DNA of 64,000 bases from Rhodopirellula europaea 6C (GTDB lineage: Bacteria; Planctomycetota; Planctomycetia; Pirellulales; Pirellulaceae), in the NCBI RefSeq assembly GCF_000338295.1, contig NZ_ANMO01000111.1:1-64000 (forward strand), written 5' to 3'. How positions within the stretch are numbered: the first letter of the stretch is position 1; the number at the start of each line of letters is the position of its first letter. Below, piece after piece: positions 38,262-46,040 of the stretch. Below the pieces are notes generated by a model. That model made no database searches. It saw nothing but the letters and a program-made list of their open reading frames with translations, and was not told the origin of the DNA. The position numbers and the translations under genes were made by a program.

Positions 38262-38788
38262 ATCACTTCCGCTTCATTTGCAAATGGATTGGCCAAGCAA
38301 TGCTCCACTTCACTATCAAAGTAGAGGCTGTCACCTTTTGATAAGGTGAACTCTTGCTCGCCGTAAAAAAACCGAACTCGCCCTTTCAACACGGTTAGAA
38401 ACTCCTCGCCCTCGTGCGTTCGCGGTTCACGCTCTTCGCCGCTGGGAATCTTCAGCAGGAACGGATCCATCGTTCGATGCGTCCGCTCACTGGCGAGCGA
38501 GTAATACTCGATCAGAGAATCCGGATCGCGTTGAATCCTCTTCCGTTCGTCGTGCCGGACACAAACGATCTGCGGCCGATCGTCCAATCCTTCTAACAAA
38601 CTCGACGTCGAAACACCCAAGCTCGTCGCCAAATCAGCAAGTGCGGGAAGCGACGGCGTGATGCGAAAGTTCTCCACGCGGGAGAGCCAGCTCTTCGTTT
38701 GGCCGCTCTTTTGTGCCACCTCATCCAAGGTCATCCCGCGATCCAATCGCAGCTGCCGAAGACGCTGTGCTAACTCCACCAAATTCAT
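38234..38788 (-). CDS. XRE-family regulator with C-terminal cupin
   Basis: The 184-residue regulator has an N-terminal helix-turn-helix (about 5-60: LRLDRGMTLDEVAQKSGQTK, then SWLSRVENFRITPSLPALADLA). A C-terminal cupin fold follows (about 105-180: FLLKIPSGEEREPRTHEGEE, then FFYGEQEFTLSKGDSLYFDS and EVEHCLANP). Such proteins bind a small ligand in the cupin and switch a nearby promoter. Its own operon and the divergent DUF5690 operon share a 162-bp intergenic region, the likely target. ATG at 38788 is used; ATG at 38803 is possible. The frame continues to 39184, but that part runs over the DUF5690 gene and is not coding. Confidence 0.9.
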   Translation of the reverse strand: MNLVELAQRLRQLRLDRGMTLDEVAQKSGQTKSWLSRVENFRITPSLPALADLATSLGVSTSSLLEGLDDRPQIVCVRHDERKRIQRDPDSLIEYYSLASERTHRTMDPFLLKIPSGEEREPRTHEGEEFLTVLKGRVRFFYGEQEFTLSKGDSLYFDSEVEHCLANPFANEAEVICLFRLGRQ

Positions 38789-38950
38789 TGCCTGACCCCG
38801 CATCGCAACATTATGAGGATCGGATGAAGAATCCTCTGTGCATGTTGACTGTAAAGAAACATTGTTGCACCATCGCGAATTCGCGTCCAGGCTTCGCCCG
38901 GCAACCTCGCGATTTTCCTTCATCACAAACAACACTCCTCGCGTGACCTC
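38789..38950. promoter_or_regulatory. Divergent control region of the phosphonate-type locus
   Basis: This 162-bp gap lies between the XRE-cupin gene (minus) and the DUF5690 gene (plus). It contains a perfect 12-bp palindrome CGCGAATTCGCG at 38874-38885, a fair candidate for the regulator's operator. A TTGACT box at 38844 might be a -35 element for the plus strand, but no good -10 follows. Assignment is inference. Confidence 0.45.
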
Positions 38951-40294
38951 ATGGCAACGACCACGGATGCTTCCCTGAACGGGAACGCAACGATCACGCG
39001 GGACAGTATTGTTACTCGATGGTTGACGGACACTAATCCAACGGCATTTTCGATCTACTGCATTGTCGCTGCCTTCGGCACCTACTTTTGCATGTACGCG
39101 TTTCGAAAGCCATTCACCGCCGCCACCTATGATGGGATGGTCGCCTTTGGGGTTGGCTACAAAACGATTCTCATCACCTCGCAAGTCGCCGGCTACACGC
39201 TCTCAAAGTTTATCGGCATCAAGGTTGTCTCCGAGATGCCGGCGCGGTACCGGGCGATCTCGATTGTTGCATTGATCGGCATCGCTGAAGTCTCGCTGCT
39301 GTTGTTTGCGGTCACTCCAGTTCCTTGGAATTTCGTTTGCTTGTTCGTCAATGGATTACCACTTGGAATGGTCTTCGGACTGGTCCTCGGGTTTTTAGAA
39401 GGACGCGCCGTGACCGAGACGCTATCCGCCGGTCTTTGCGCGAGCTTCATTCTGTCGTCTGGCTTCGTAAAGTCCGTCGGCCGAACTTTGATCGAAGTGC
39501 ATGAAGTTGGAACGTTTTGGATGCCAGTGATCACAGGCCTACTTTTCGTTGGTCCCCTGTTGATCTTCGTCTGGATGCTCTCTCAAATCCCGGCACCATC
39601 GGCAAACGATGAACGCTTGCGATCCAAACGTTCGCCGATGAACGGTGAACAACGCCGTGCGTTCTGGCGTCGCCATGCGTTGGGACTGACCGGCTTGCTC
39701 TCGATCTATGTTTTGCTCACGCTGATCCGAAGCCTTCGAGACGATTTCGCAATTGAGATCTGGAGTGAACTCGGTGTCGAAAACGAACCGACCGTGTTCG
39801 CACGCTCCGAATTCTGGGTGATGATCGGCGTAGTCACAGTCTCGGGGTTGACCAGTTTGATCCGAAACAATCGCATCGCATTCCTGTCGTCCATCGCGTT
39901 ATTGACGACCGGCTTCGCGATTGTTGTGGGCGCTGTTGCGGGCCAGACTTATGGCCAACTTTCACCAATGACCTTCATGGTGCTGCTGGGATTCGGGATG
40001 TATATCCCCTATGTTGCTTTTCACACCACCGTGTTCGAACGCATGATCGCGGCCCTCCGAGAAACGGGAACGATCGGCTACCTAATGTATCTCGCCGATG
40101 CCCTTGGTTATCTCGGGTATGTCGGCGTGATGTTCTATCGCAATTCGGTCACCTCCGATCGCAACTTCCTGTCGCTGATGAATCGAACCTCCGTCGTGGT
40201 CGCCGTTTTGGCCAGCCTCATCGCAATCCTTCTCTTCATCCACTACACAACCAAGATTCCTCGTCACGAATCGCCCGTCGACGAGCACGTTTAA
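38951..40294 (+). CDS. DUF5690 family membrane protein, transporter-like (MFS fold)
   Basis: The 447-residue inner-membrane protein has about 12 membrane helices and the overall look of a major facilitator (FCMYAFRKPFTAATYDG near the first helix resembles organophosphate and hexose-phosphate antiporters). I believe it belongs to DUF5690, a family often seen next to phosphonate-type FAD oxidoreductases. It is the first plus-strand gene of the locus, with the FAD oxidoreductase 33 bp later, and is the only transporter candidate there. A role in importing aminophosphonates is inference from context. Confidence 0.82.
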   Translation: MATTTDASLNGNATITRDSIVTRWLTDTNPTAFSIYCIVAAFGTYFCMYAFRKPFTAATYDGMVAFGVGYKTILITSQVAGYTLSKFIGIKVVSEMPARYRAISIVALIGIAEVSLLLFAVTPVPWNFVCLFVNGLPLGMVFGLVLGFLEGRAVTETLSAGLCASFILSSGFVKSVGRTLIEVHEVGTFWMPVITGLLFVGPLLIFVWMLSQIPAPSANDERLRSKRSPMNGEQRRAFWRRHALGLTGLLSIYVLLTLIRSLRDDFAIEIWSELGVENEPTVFARSEFWVMIGVVTVSGLTSLIRNNRIAFLSSIALLTTGFAIVVGAVAGQTYGQLSPMTFMVLLGFGMYIPYVAFHTTVFERMIAALRETGTIGYLMYLADALGYLGYVGVMFYRNSVTSDRNFLSLMNRTSVVVAVLASLIAILLFIHYTTKIPRHESPVDEHV

Positions 40295-40327
40295 ACACAA
40301 ATTTCATTGTCCACTTCGAATTCATCC

Positions 40328-41509
40328 ATGACGTCTCACACCACCGCCGCGCATCACTCTGACCTGATCGTCGTCGGCGGGGGTGTCCTCGGAACCTTTT
40401 ACGCCTACCACGCGTTGCGACGAGGACTGAAGGTCACGCTGATAGAAAAAAATTCGAAACCGATGGACGCGACGGTTCGCAACTTCGGTCAAGTCGTTCC
40501 CTCGGGTCTGGATCGCGACTGGCAAGTTCACGGGCGTGAGAGTCTCCGGATATACAAAGAACTCCAAGCTCAAACCGAACTGTCGGTTCGCCAAAACGGA
40601 AGCGTGTACATTGCCTCAGACGAAGAGGAATGCACGTTGATCGAGGAACTGCATCAGATCAATCAAGATGCAGAATACGAATCGGAATTGTTGACGCCCG
40701 AACAATGCCGAATCAAATACCCAAATCTCCGAACGGAATACTGCCGCGGCGGCCTGTCTTTCCCGCAGGAAGTTTCGGTGAACCCTCGCAGGATGATTCA
40801 CCATCTGCATGACTTTCTTCGAACCCAGGCCAATTTCGAATCACGCTTCGAGACGCTGATCCAGCACATCGATCCGGTTCGCTCCAATCTGATTCACCTG
40901 CAGACATCCAAAGGCGAAACTCTGTCTGCAAACAAGGTCATCGTCTGCTGCGGCGCAGAGTTCCAGACACTGTTTCCAGAAAACTTTCGCACAAGCCAGA
41001 TGAAGCTTTGCAAATTGCAAATGCTTCGGCTTTCACCTCAACCGCAATCGGTGCTTCCAGGAAATTTGCTGACCGGCCTTTCGATCCGCCGTTACGAAAG
41101 CTTCTCGGAATGCCCCTCTTGGAACGCGATCAAAGCCAACGAACCAACAGACACGTTTGCTCACGTATGGGGGCTGCACATTCTGTTCAAACAAGAATCC
41201 GATGGCGGAATTATTTTGGGTGATTCGCATGAGTACACCTCCGCCGACCGGCCCAACGAACTCGATTTTGACATTCGTTCCGACGTCAACAACGCCATCT
41301 TGATGGAAGCGAAGCGTATCATGGACCTTCCGTCCTGGGACGTCGAAGCTTTCTGGCATGGCATTTACAGCCAAACCTCTCATCCGTCCGGCATCCACCT
41401 TGAAACGATCTTTCCCAACGTGCATGTCACGACGGGAATCGGAGGAAAGGGAATGACCAGCAGTGCCGGCTTCACACAGCATCACCTCACCGAGCTTTAC
41501 AATGATTGA
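40328..41509 (+). CDS. FAD-dependent oxidoreductase, DAO family, phosphonate-cluster type
   Basis: The 393-residue flavoenzyme has the FAD-binding motif LIVVGGGVLGTFYAYHAL (about 13-30), the following IEKN that binds ribose, and a C-terminal GIGGKGMTSSAG that closes the FAD site. It resembles D-amino-acid and glycine oxidases. This subfamily recurs with phosphonatase-like genes, where members are reported to oxidise 2-aminoethylphosphonate or its N-methyl form to phosphonoacetaldehyde. The start at 40328 (ATG) fits the Rossmann strand position; TTG at 40307 is also in frame. Its end overlaps the next gene by 8 bp. Confidence 0.88.
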   Translation: MTSHTTAAHHSDLIVVGGGVLGTFYAYHALRRGLKVTLIEKNSKPMDATVRNFGQVVPSGLDRDWQVHGRESLRIYKELQAQTELSVRQNGSVYIASDEEECTLIEELHQINQDAEYESELLTPEQCRIKYPNLRTEYCRGGLSFPQEVSVNPRRMIHHLHDFLRTQANFESRFETLIQHIDPVRSNLIHLQTSKGETLSANKVIVCCGAEFQTLFPENFRTSQMKLCKLQMLRLSPQPQSVLPGNLLTGLSIRRYESFSECPSWNAIKANEPTDTFAHVWGLHILFKQESDGGIILGDSHEYTSADRPNELDFDIRSDVNNAILMEAKRIMDLPSWDVEAFWHGIYSQTSHPSGIHLETIFPNVHVTTGIGGKGMTSSAGFTQHHLTELYND

Positions 41510-42194
41510 ACTCGTCGTCTTAGACATGGCAGGAACCACCGTCGACGAAGACAACGTCGTCTACAAAACCGTTCGACAAGCCATCAACGCCGCTGGGTAC
41601 AACTTCACCCTGGAACAGGTCCAGTCCGCCGGGGCTGGCAAAGAAAAATCTCAAGCCATTCGCGACGTTCTCGCGTTGGACGGCGCGGACCATTCCGAAG
41701 ATGAAGTCCAAGCGATCTTCGCTGATTTTCGCAATCGCCTCGCCGTAGCCTACAACTCGCTCGATGTCGTCGAACAGCCAGGTGCCTCCGACATTTTTCG
41801 CGAGCTTCATTCGCGAGGCATCAAGGTTGTCCTCAACACTGGCTACGATCGTCCGACCGCTGAAAAATTGGTCCACAAGATTGGTTGGACCATCGGTGAA
41901 GACGTCGATGCGTTGGTAACCGCCAGCGATGTCGAAACGGGACGTCCCGCGCCTGACATGATCTACTTGGCCATGGCGCTGACCCAAGTCACCAACGCAG
42001 CTTCGGTCGCGAAGATCGGCGATTCCCGAATCGATATCGAAGAGGGCCAAAACGCAAATTGTGGAATGGCTCTTGGCATTACAACGGGTGCACAGCCAGA
42101 ATCCGAATTGCTGCAATCCAATCCGACCGCTGTCATTCATCACCTCAGGGATTTGCTTCAGCTGGTGGACCAAACCAGTAACGCGGCGGTCTAA
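41502..42194 (+). CDS. Phosphonatase-like HAD hydrolase (PhnX-related)
   Basis: The 230-residue HAD-superfamily enzyme has motif I LDMAGTT (nucleophile Asp8, with Ala10 as in phosphonatase instead of a second Asp). Motif II Thr is in LNTGYDR, Arg stands in GRPAPDMIY where phosphonatase has Arg, and motif IV is KIGDSRIDIEEG. A Lys in GKEKSQAIR falls near the place of the Schiff-base Lys of true phosphonoacetaldehyde hydrolase; only an alignment can show whether it is equivalent. It is translationally coupled to the FAD oxidoreductase, consistent with consecutive steps cleaving the C-P bond. Confidence 0.88.
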   Translation: MIELVVLDMAGTTVDEDNVVYKTVRQAINAAGYNFTLEQVQSAGAGKEKSQAIRDVLALDGADHSEDEVQAIFADFRNRLAVAYNSLDVVEQPGASDIFRELHSRGIKVVLNTGYDRPTAEKLVHKIGWTIGEDVDALVTASDVETGRPAPDMIYLAMALTQVTNAASVAKIGDSRIDIEEGQNANCGMALGITTGAQPESELLQSNPTAVIHHLRDLLQLVDQTSNAAV

Positions 42195-42261
42195 TACTTG
42201 GCGATGATGAGTTGTAAATTGGTTGACTCGCGAATCGCATGTCCCATCGATAGGTTTCAAT

Positions 42262-43047
42262 ATGGATGAGTCCGATGTTCGCGAATTCAACAAGGACGCT
42301 TGGGACAAACAAGTCGAACAAAACAATCGCTGGACAAAACCTGTTGACCAGGAAACCATCCAATGCGCCAAGTCCGGTGACTTCTCCATCGTGCTCACTC
42401 CCACCAAGCCGGTCCCCAGCGATTGGTTTCCGCCACTCGAAGGAACAGAAACGTTGTGCCTGGCATCCGCCGGCGGTCAACAAGCTCCGTTACTCGCAGC
42501 CGCCGGTGCGAAGGTCACGGTGTTTGACAATTCCCCGAAGCAATTGAAGCAAGACCGTTTTGTCGCGGAGCGAGACGGTCTCAAGATGAATTTCGTCGAG
42601 GGCGACATGGCCGACCTGTCGACCTTTCCCGATGACACCTTCAACCTCGTCTTCCATCCTTGCTCGAATGTTTTCGTGCCCAACATCCTCCCAGTTTGGC
42701 GAGAGTGTTATCGGGTGCTTCGCAGTGGGGGCACCCTACTGGCCGGCTTTACGAATCCTCTTCGATACATCTTCGATGATGAACGTAAAGAGAATGGCAA
42801 TCTCGAGGTTCGATACAGTCTCCCCTATTCGGACCTGGAACATCTCGACCAATCGCACATTCAACGATCAATCCAGGACGGATTCGCATTGGAATTTGGT
42901 CACACGCTCGAAGATCAAATGGGCGGCCAATTGAAGGCGGGCTTTTTGCTTTCCGGGTTCTACGAAGATCGCTACGCTTCGGACGCGAAGGATCCATTGT
43001 CGAACTTCCTGGATACTTTCATCGCTACCCGTGCAATCAAGCCATAA
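42262..43047 (+). CDS. Class I SAM-dependent methyltransferase
   Basis: The 261-residue soluble protein has the SAM-binding motif I LCLASAGGQQAPLLAAAG, motif II VTVFDNS, and FVEGDMADLSTFPDDTFNLVF followed by VLRSGGTLLAGF. This is the usual order of the methyltransferase-11 type. It follows the phosphonatase-like gene by 67 bp on the same strand and closes the run before a hairpin at 43133. The substrate is unknown; placement suggests, but does not prove, a link with the aminophosphonate genes. Confidence 0.85.
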   Translation: MDESDVREFNKDAWDKQVEQNNRWTKPVDQETIQCAKSGDFSIVLTPTKPVPSDWFPPLEGTETLCLASAGGQQAPLLAAAGAKVTVFDNSPKQLKQDRFVAERDGLKMNFVEGDMADLSTFPDDTFNLVFHPCSNVFVPNILPVWRECYRVLRSGGTLLAGFTNPLRYIFDDERKENGNLEVRYSLPYSDLEHLDQSHIQRSIQDGFALEFGHTLEDQMGGQLKAGFLLSGFYEDRYASDAKDPLSNFLDTFIATRAIKP

Positions 43048-43386
43048 GCATCCAACATCTCAGCCAATGACGCGAGGCATTGCTGAACAGCGACTTCGCG
43101 ATGGCATCTCGTCTCTCGACCGTACATCCAGATCGCTCTTTGATGACATAAAGAGCGACCTAAATTCTAAACCGAAAAATTCAGGGCAATTTCGCGACAA
43201 CGGTCGCGACGTCCGCCCGGTCTCCGTGCGAGATCACCGCAGCCTGGAGAAAGGGTTTTCGGATTCAAGGACTCTTCTTTCGTGAAGACCTACACGCCCC
43301 CAATCGAACATGGCAATCCACGACCACCTTTGGCCTCGAATCGCGAAATGCCATCAATCGTTCGTGGAGAACAAGATCGGCGCACG
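43048..43386. other. Intergenic region with hairpins
   Basis: No gene is called. Apart from the terminator-like hairpin at 43133-43158, TCGCGAC/GTCGCGA with a 4-base loop lies near 43190-43207. Nothing else is recognisable. Confidence 0.4.
43133..43158 (+). terminator. Likely terminator of the phosphonate-type operon
   Basis: TCGCTCTTT (43133-43141) and AAAGAGCGA (43150-43158) pair perfectly over an 8-nt loop, 86 bp beyond the methyltransferase stop. The following sequence CCTAAATTCTAAA has no strong T-run. Confidence 0.55.
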
Positions 43387-43416
43387 AAAAAAGCCGCTTG
43401 CGAAAATGCAAGCGGC
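43387..43416 (-). terminator. Terminator of the tRNA-Ala gene
   Basis: GCCGCTTGC and GCAAGCGGC (43393-43401 and 43408-43416) form a 9-bp stem with a 6-nt loop. On the minus strand it is followed by six T (43392-43387). It starts nine bases after the tRNA. Confidence 0.9.
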
Positions 43417-43424
43417 CTTTTGAG

Positions 43425-43497
43425 TGGAGGATAACGGACTTGAACCGATGACCTACGCGCTGCCAGCGCGTCGCTCTCCCAACTGAGCTAATCCCCC
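43425..43497 (-). tRNA. tRNA-Ala (anticodon GGC)
   Basis: The 73 bases fold as a full cloverleaf on the minus strand. Acceptor stem GGGGGAT/ATCCTCC has one G-U pair, D-arm is GCTC/GAGC, and anticodon stem ACGCG/CGCGT has loop CTGGCAG with anticodon GGC, which reads the Ala codon GCC. The T-loop is TTCAAGT and the discriminator base is A. CCA is not encoded. The T-stem ATCGG/CCGTT contains a U-U mismatch at its second pair. Confidence 0.95.
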
Positions 43498-43652
43498 GGG
43501 TGAAGTGGCAGATTATCGGCTTGATTCGCTGTGCGTCAAGCCCGTCGGAACCTGGTTTCGACGATTCTTTGCACTTCTTCGCAGCTGCGGCGAATTCGAG
43601 TTTGCACGATGGCGATTGCCGCCGGAAAACTCAAATTGCCGGGCAATTCGCG

Positions 43653-45779
43653 TTACAGAGAAGGCCAAATCAGTACGCTCGCCAGATTGTGATGCTGGTC
43701 CGTCCACAGAGGTGCGGACTCGACAACAGACGCATCCGGTTTTTGCGCGACACTCAAATGTTCCGATTCCCAAAATGCGTCGTCGCGATCCGTGGCGATG
43801 ACCCAACGCGATGGACGGGTGTAAACCTGATCGCGGCGGTTGTTCTGAATCAACCGGCTGGGCATCCCGATGGCCAGGGTCAATCGGTGGGTGAGCGGAA
43901 CCAAATCGAGGTGGTTGTTTGAGACGTGCACGGCCAACACGCCGTTGTCGCCCAATCGCTCCCGATAGAGCTGCATCGCTTCGAGCGTCAAAAGGTGAGC
44001 TGGAATGGCGTCGCTGCTGAAGGCATCCAGGATCAGCAGATCAAATCTTTTGTCCGTATGACGTTCTAACAATAAACGGCCGTCACCCAAGTGATGCTCG
44101 ATCGCGGCCGGACAATCGCTGAGGAACGTGAAGTGCTCTTCCGCGATTGCCAACACATCCGGATTGATTTCGTACATGTCCATCGTGTCGCCGTCTCGTC
44201 CATAAGCAGCCAGCACGCCGCACCCCAAACCGATGACACCAATCCGCATCTCGGGAGACTCGGCTTGCATCGTGTGAATCAATCGTCCAACACCGCTGCT
44301 GTGCCCGAAGTAAGACGTTGGTGTCATGCGTTCTGGACCATGCAACTGAATTCCATGAATCGTATTGCCGTGCACCAGCTGCACTCGCTCCGCATCGTTC
44401 TCGACACGAAGCACACCGAAGAAATTCCGACGCTGATCGATCGTGTCGGTGCGATTGGTCAGCGTGGTAACGACCGCGGTAAATCCAATGATCGCCACGA
44501 TCAACCCGTTGATGCGTTTGGAAAGCTTCCAATCACATGTGGTTGTCATCCAGGATCGAGAAGCCAAGAACGTGATCGCAACGACACCAATCGACAACGA
44601 CATCGCGATGGGAAGTTCGCGATAGTCTTGGAAAACGAGCGGGCAGATCAGTGCGACCAAGATTCCGCCCATCGCACCACCAAATGAGATCAGTGCGTAG
44701 TACAAAGTCAATCGTTGGGTCGCTGGTTTACGGGCGGCGGTTTCACCGTGACACAGCAAACACACGCCGAGCAAAACGACCAAATATGACAACGCTTCCA
44801 TCGGCATTTGCCAATTGCCGGGAAACCAGCCTTTCAACTGAATGACGACGAACGCCAGTCCGGTGAACGTAGCGATGAGTTTGGGGCGATACCAATTTGG
44901 TGAATCAAAGCTGATGATGAAGCTGAGCAAGTACAGGCTGAGCGGCAGCACCCAAAGAAACGGCATCACAGCGATGTCTTGGCAGACATGACTGGTCACC
45001 ACCAACAACATGACCGAAGCCAAGGCAGGCAGACCGATCCATACACTCCAGTCCGCCACCCCCAGCTTGGCCAGAACGGATTGGCCTTCCGCTGATTCTT
45101 CGTTGTTGGTTGTCGAGTTTCCTTTTCGCCGACGCAGCAAACAGATCGCGAGCCAACCATCCACGACGACAAAAGCATAAAACGCCAACGACCAAAAAAC
45201 CGACTGCTGTTCAATCGACAACAATGGTTCGACGACGAATGGATAGCTCAGCAAGGCGACCAGCGAACCGACGTTGGAAAGTGCATAAAGTCGATAGACT
45301 GATTCGGATTGATTTTCGTAGCTCAACCAAGCCTGCACCAATGGTCCGGTGCTGGAAAGCACGAAGTACGGCAACGCGACATGCGCGGTCAGCAACCAGA
45401 GCAGTGCCCAGGTTGGATCTTCGGTTCCAACGGGCTTCCATGCGTCCGAAGGCGCGATTGGCAATGACCAAGCTGCCGCACACAGCAACACCAAGTGCAC
45501 GATGCCTTGCAAGGCAGGTGGCAAGAAACGCCTGATGCAGTGAGCGTAGAGATACCCAGCGAACAAGAGAACTTGGAAGAACAGCAAACAAGTCGTCCAA
45601 ACCGCTGGCGTTCCACCAAACCAAGGCAGCACACATTTGCTGATTACGGGCTGAACTTGGAACACCAAGAAGGCCCCCAGCAACGTCGCTCCGGCAAAGA
45701 CAAACCATGAGGTGGTTTGCTTGGTAGCGATGTTTGAAGTAGCAGTGGAACCGGAAACATCCGAGGTGCACGACGGCAT
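43653..45779 (-). CDS. Membrane-fused spermidine-synthase-like protein
   Basis: The 708-residue product begins with about 430 residues of hydrophobic helices (10-12 membrane segments; the first reads WFVFAGATLLGAFLVFQVQP). A SpeE-like methyltransferase-fold domain follows (about 470-690): GVIGLGCGVLAAYG, DMYEINPDVL, HLGDGRLLL and FDLLILDAFSSDAIPAHLL. The domain resembles polyamine synthases, but no decarboxylated-SAM partner gene (speD) is near, so the real acceptor is open. Such fused proteins are common in planctomycetes and proteobacteria. The single gene ends 156 bp before tRNA-Ala, on the same strand. Confidence 0.88.
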   Translation of the reverse strand: MPSCTSDVSGSTATSNIATKQTTSWFVFAGATLLGAFLVFQVQPVISKCVLPWFGGTPAVWTTCLLFFQVLLFAGYLYAHCIRRFLPPALQGIVHLVLLCAAAWSLPIAPSDAWKPVGTEDPTWALLWLLTAHVALPYFVLSSTGPLVQAWLSYENQSESVYRLYALSNVGSLVALLSYPFVVEPLLSIEQQSVFWSLAFYAFVVVDGWLAICLLRRRKGNSTTNNEESAEGQSVLAKLGVADWSVWIGLPALASVMLLVVTSHVCQDIAVMPFLWVLPLSLYLLSFIISFDSPNWYRPKLIATFTGLAFVVIQLKGWFPGNWQMPMEALSYLVVLLGVCLLCHGETAARKPATQRLTLYYALISFGGAMGGILVALICPLVFQDYRELPIAMSLSIGVVAITFLASRSWMTTTCDWKLSKRINGLIVAIIGFTAVVTTLTNRTDTIDQRRNFFGVLRVENDAERVQLVHGNTIHGIQLHGPERMTPTSYFGHSSGVGRLIHTMQAESPEMRIGVIGLGCGVLAAYGRDGDTMDMYEINPDVLAIAEEHFTFLSDCPAAIEHHLGDGRLLLERHTDKRFDLLILDAFSSDAIPAHLLTLEAMQLYRERLGDNGVLAVHVSNNHLDLVPLTHRLTLAIGMPSRLIQNNRRDQVYTRPSRWVIATDRDDAFWESEHLSVAQKPDASVVESAPLWTDQHHNLASVLIWPSL

Positions 45780-45971
45780 GCGTTCATCTCAACAATTACG
45801 CGCAATGCGGCCTCGCCCCCGCGACGTGGTTCCGCCCGAAAGGTTACACCATGGTGCGCGACCGCGCCTTAACCAGACCGCAATCGGTGCCCCCTTCCAG
45901 GATTCCCTGAGCGGTTCACTCCGAAATTTCCCTACATCCCGAACAACACGCAAACCGCTCCCACAAACGCA

Positions 45972-46004
45972 ACACGCCTCGCTGGCCAAACCAACGAGGC
46001 GTGT
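45972..46004 (-). terminator. Hairpin after the thioredoxin-like gene
   Basis: ACACGCCTCG (45972-45981) pairs with CGAGGCGTGT (45995-46004). After a C-A mismatch, TGG/CCA continue the stem. It stands 37 bp beyond the stop of the minus-strand gene. The bases after it on that strand (TGCGTTTGTGG) are only moderately T-rich. Confidence 0.6.
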
Positions 46005-46040
46005 GTGAATATCAAAAATGCGTTTGTGCCGATCGATGGA

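Noticed and set aside
38789-39184. N-terminal extension of the XRE-cupin regulator
   Set aside because: The added 132 residues lie over the divergent DUF5690 gene and the intergenic region and have no fold pattern; the HTH begins right after ATG 38788.
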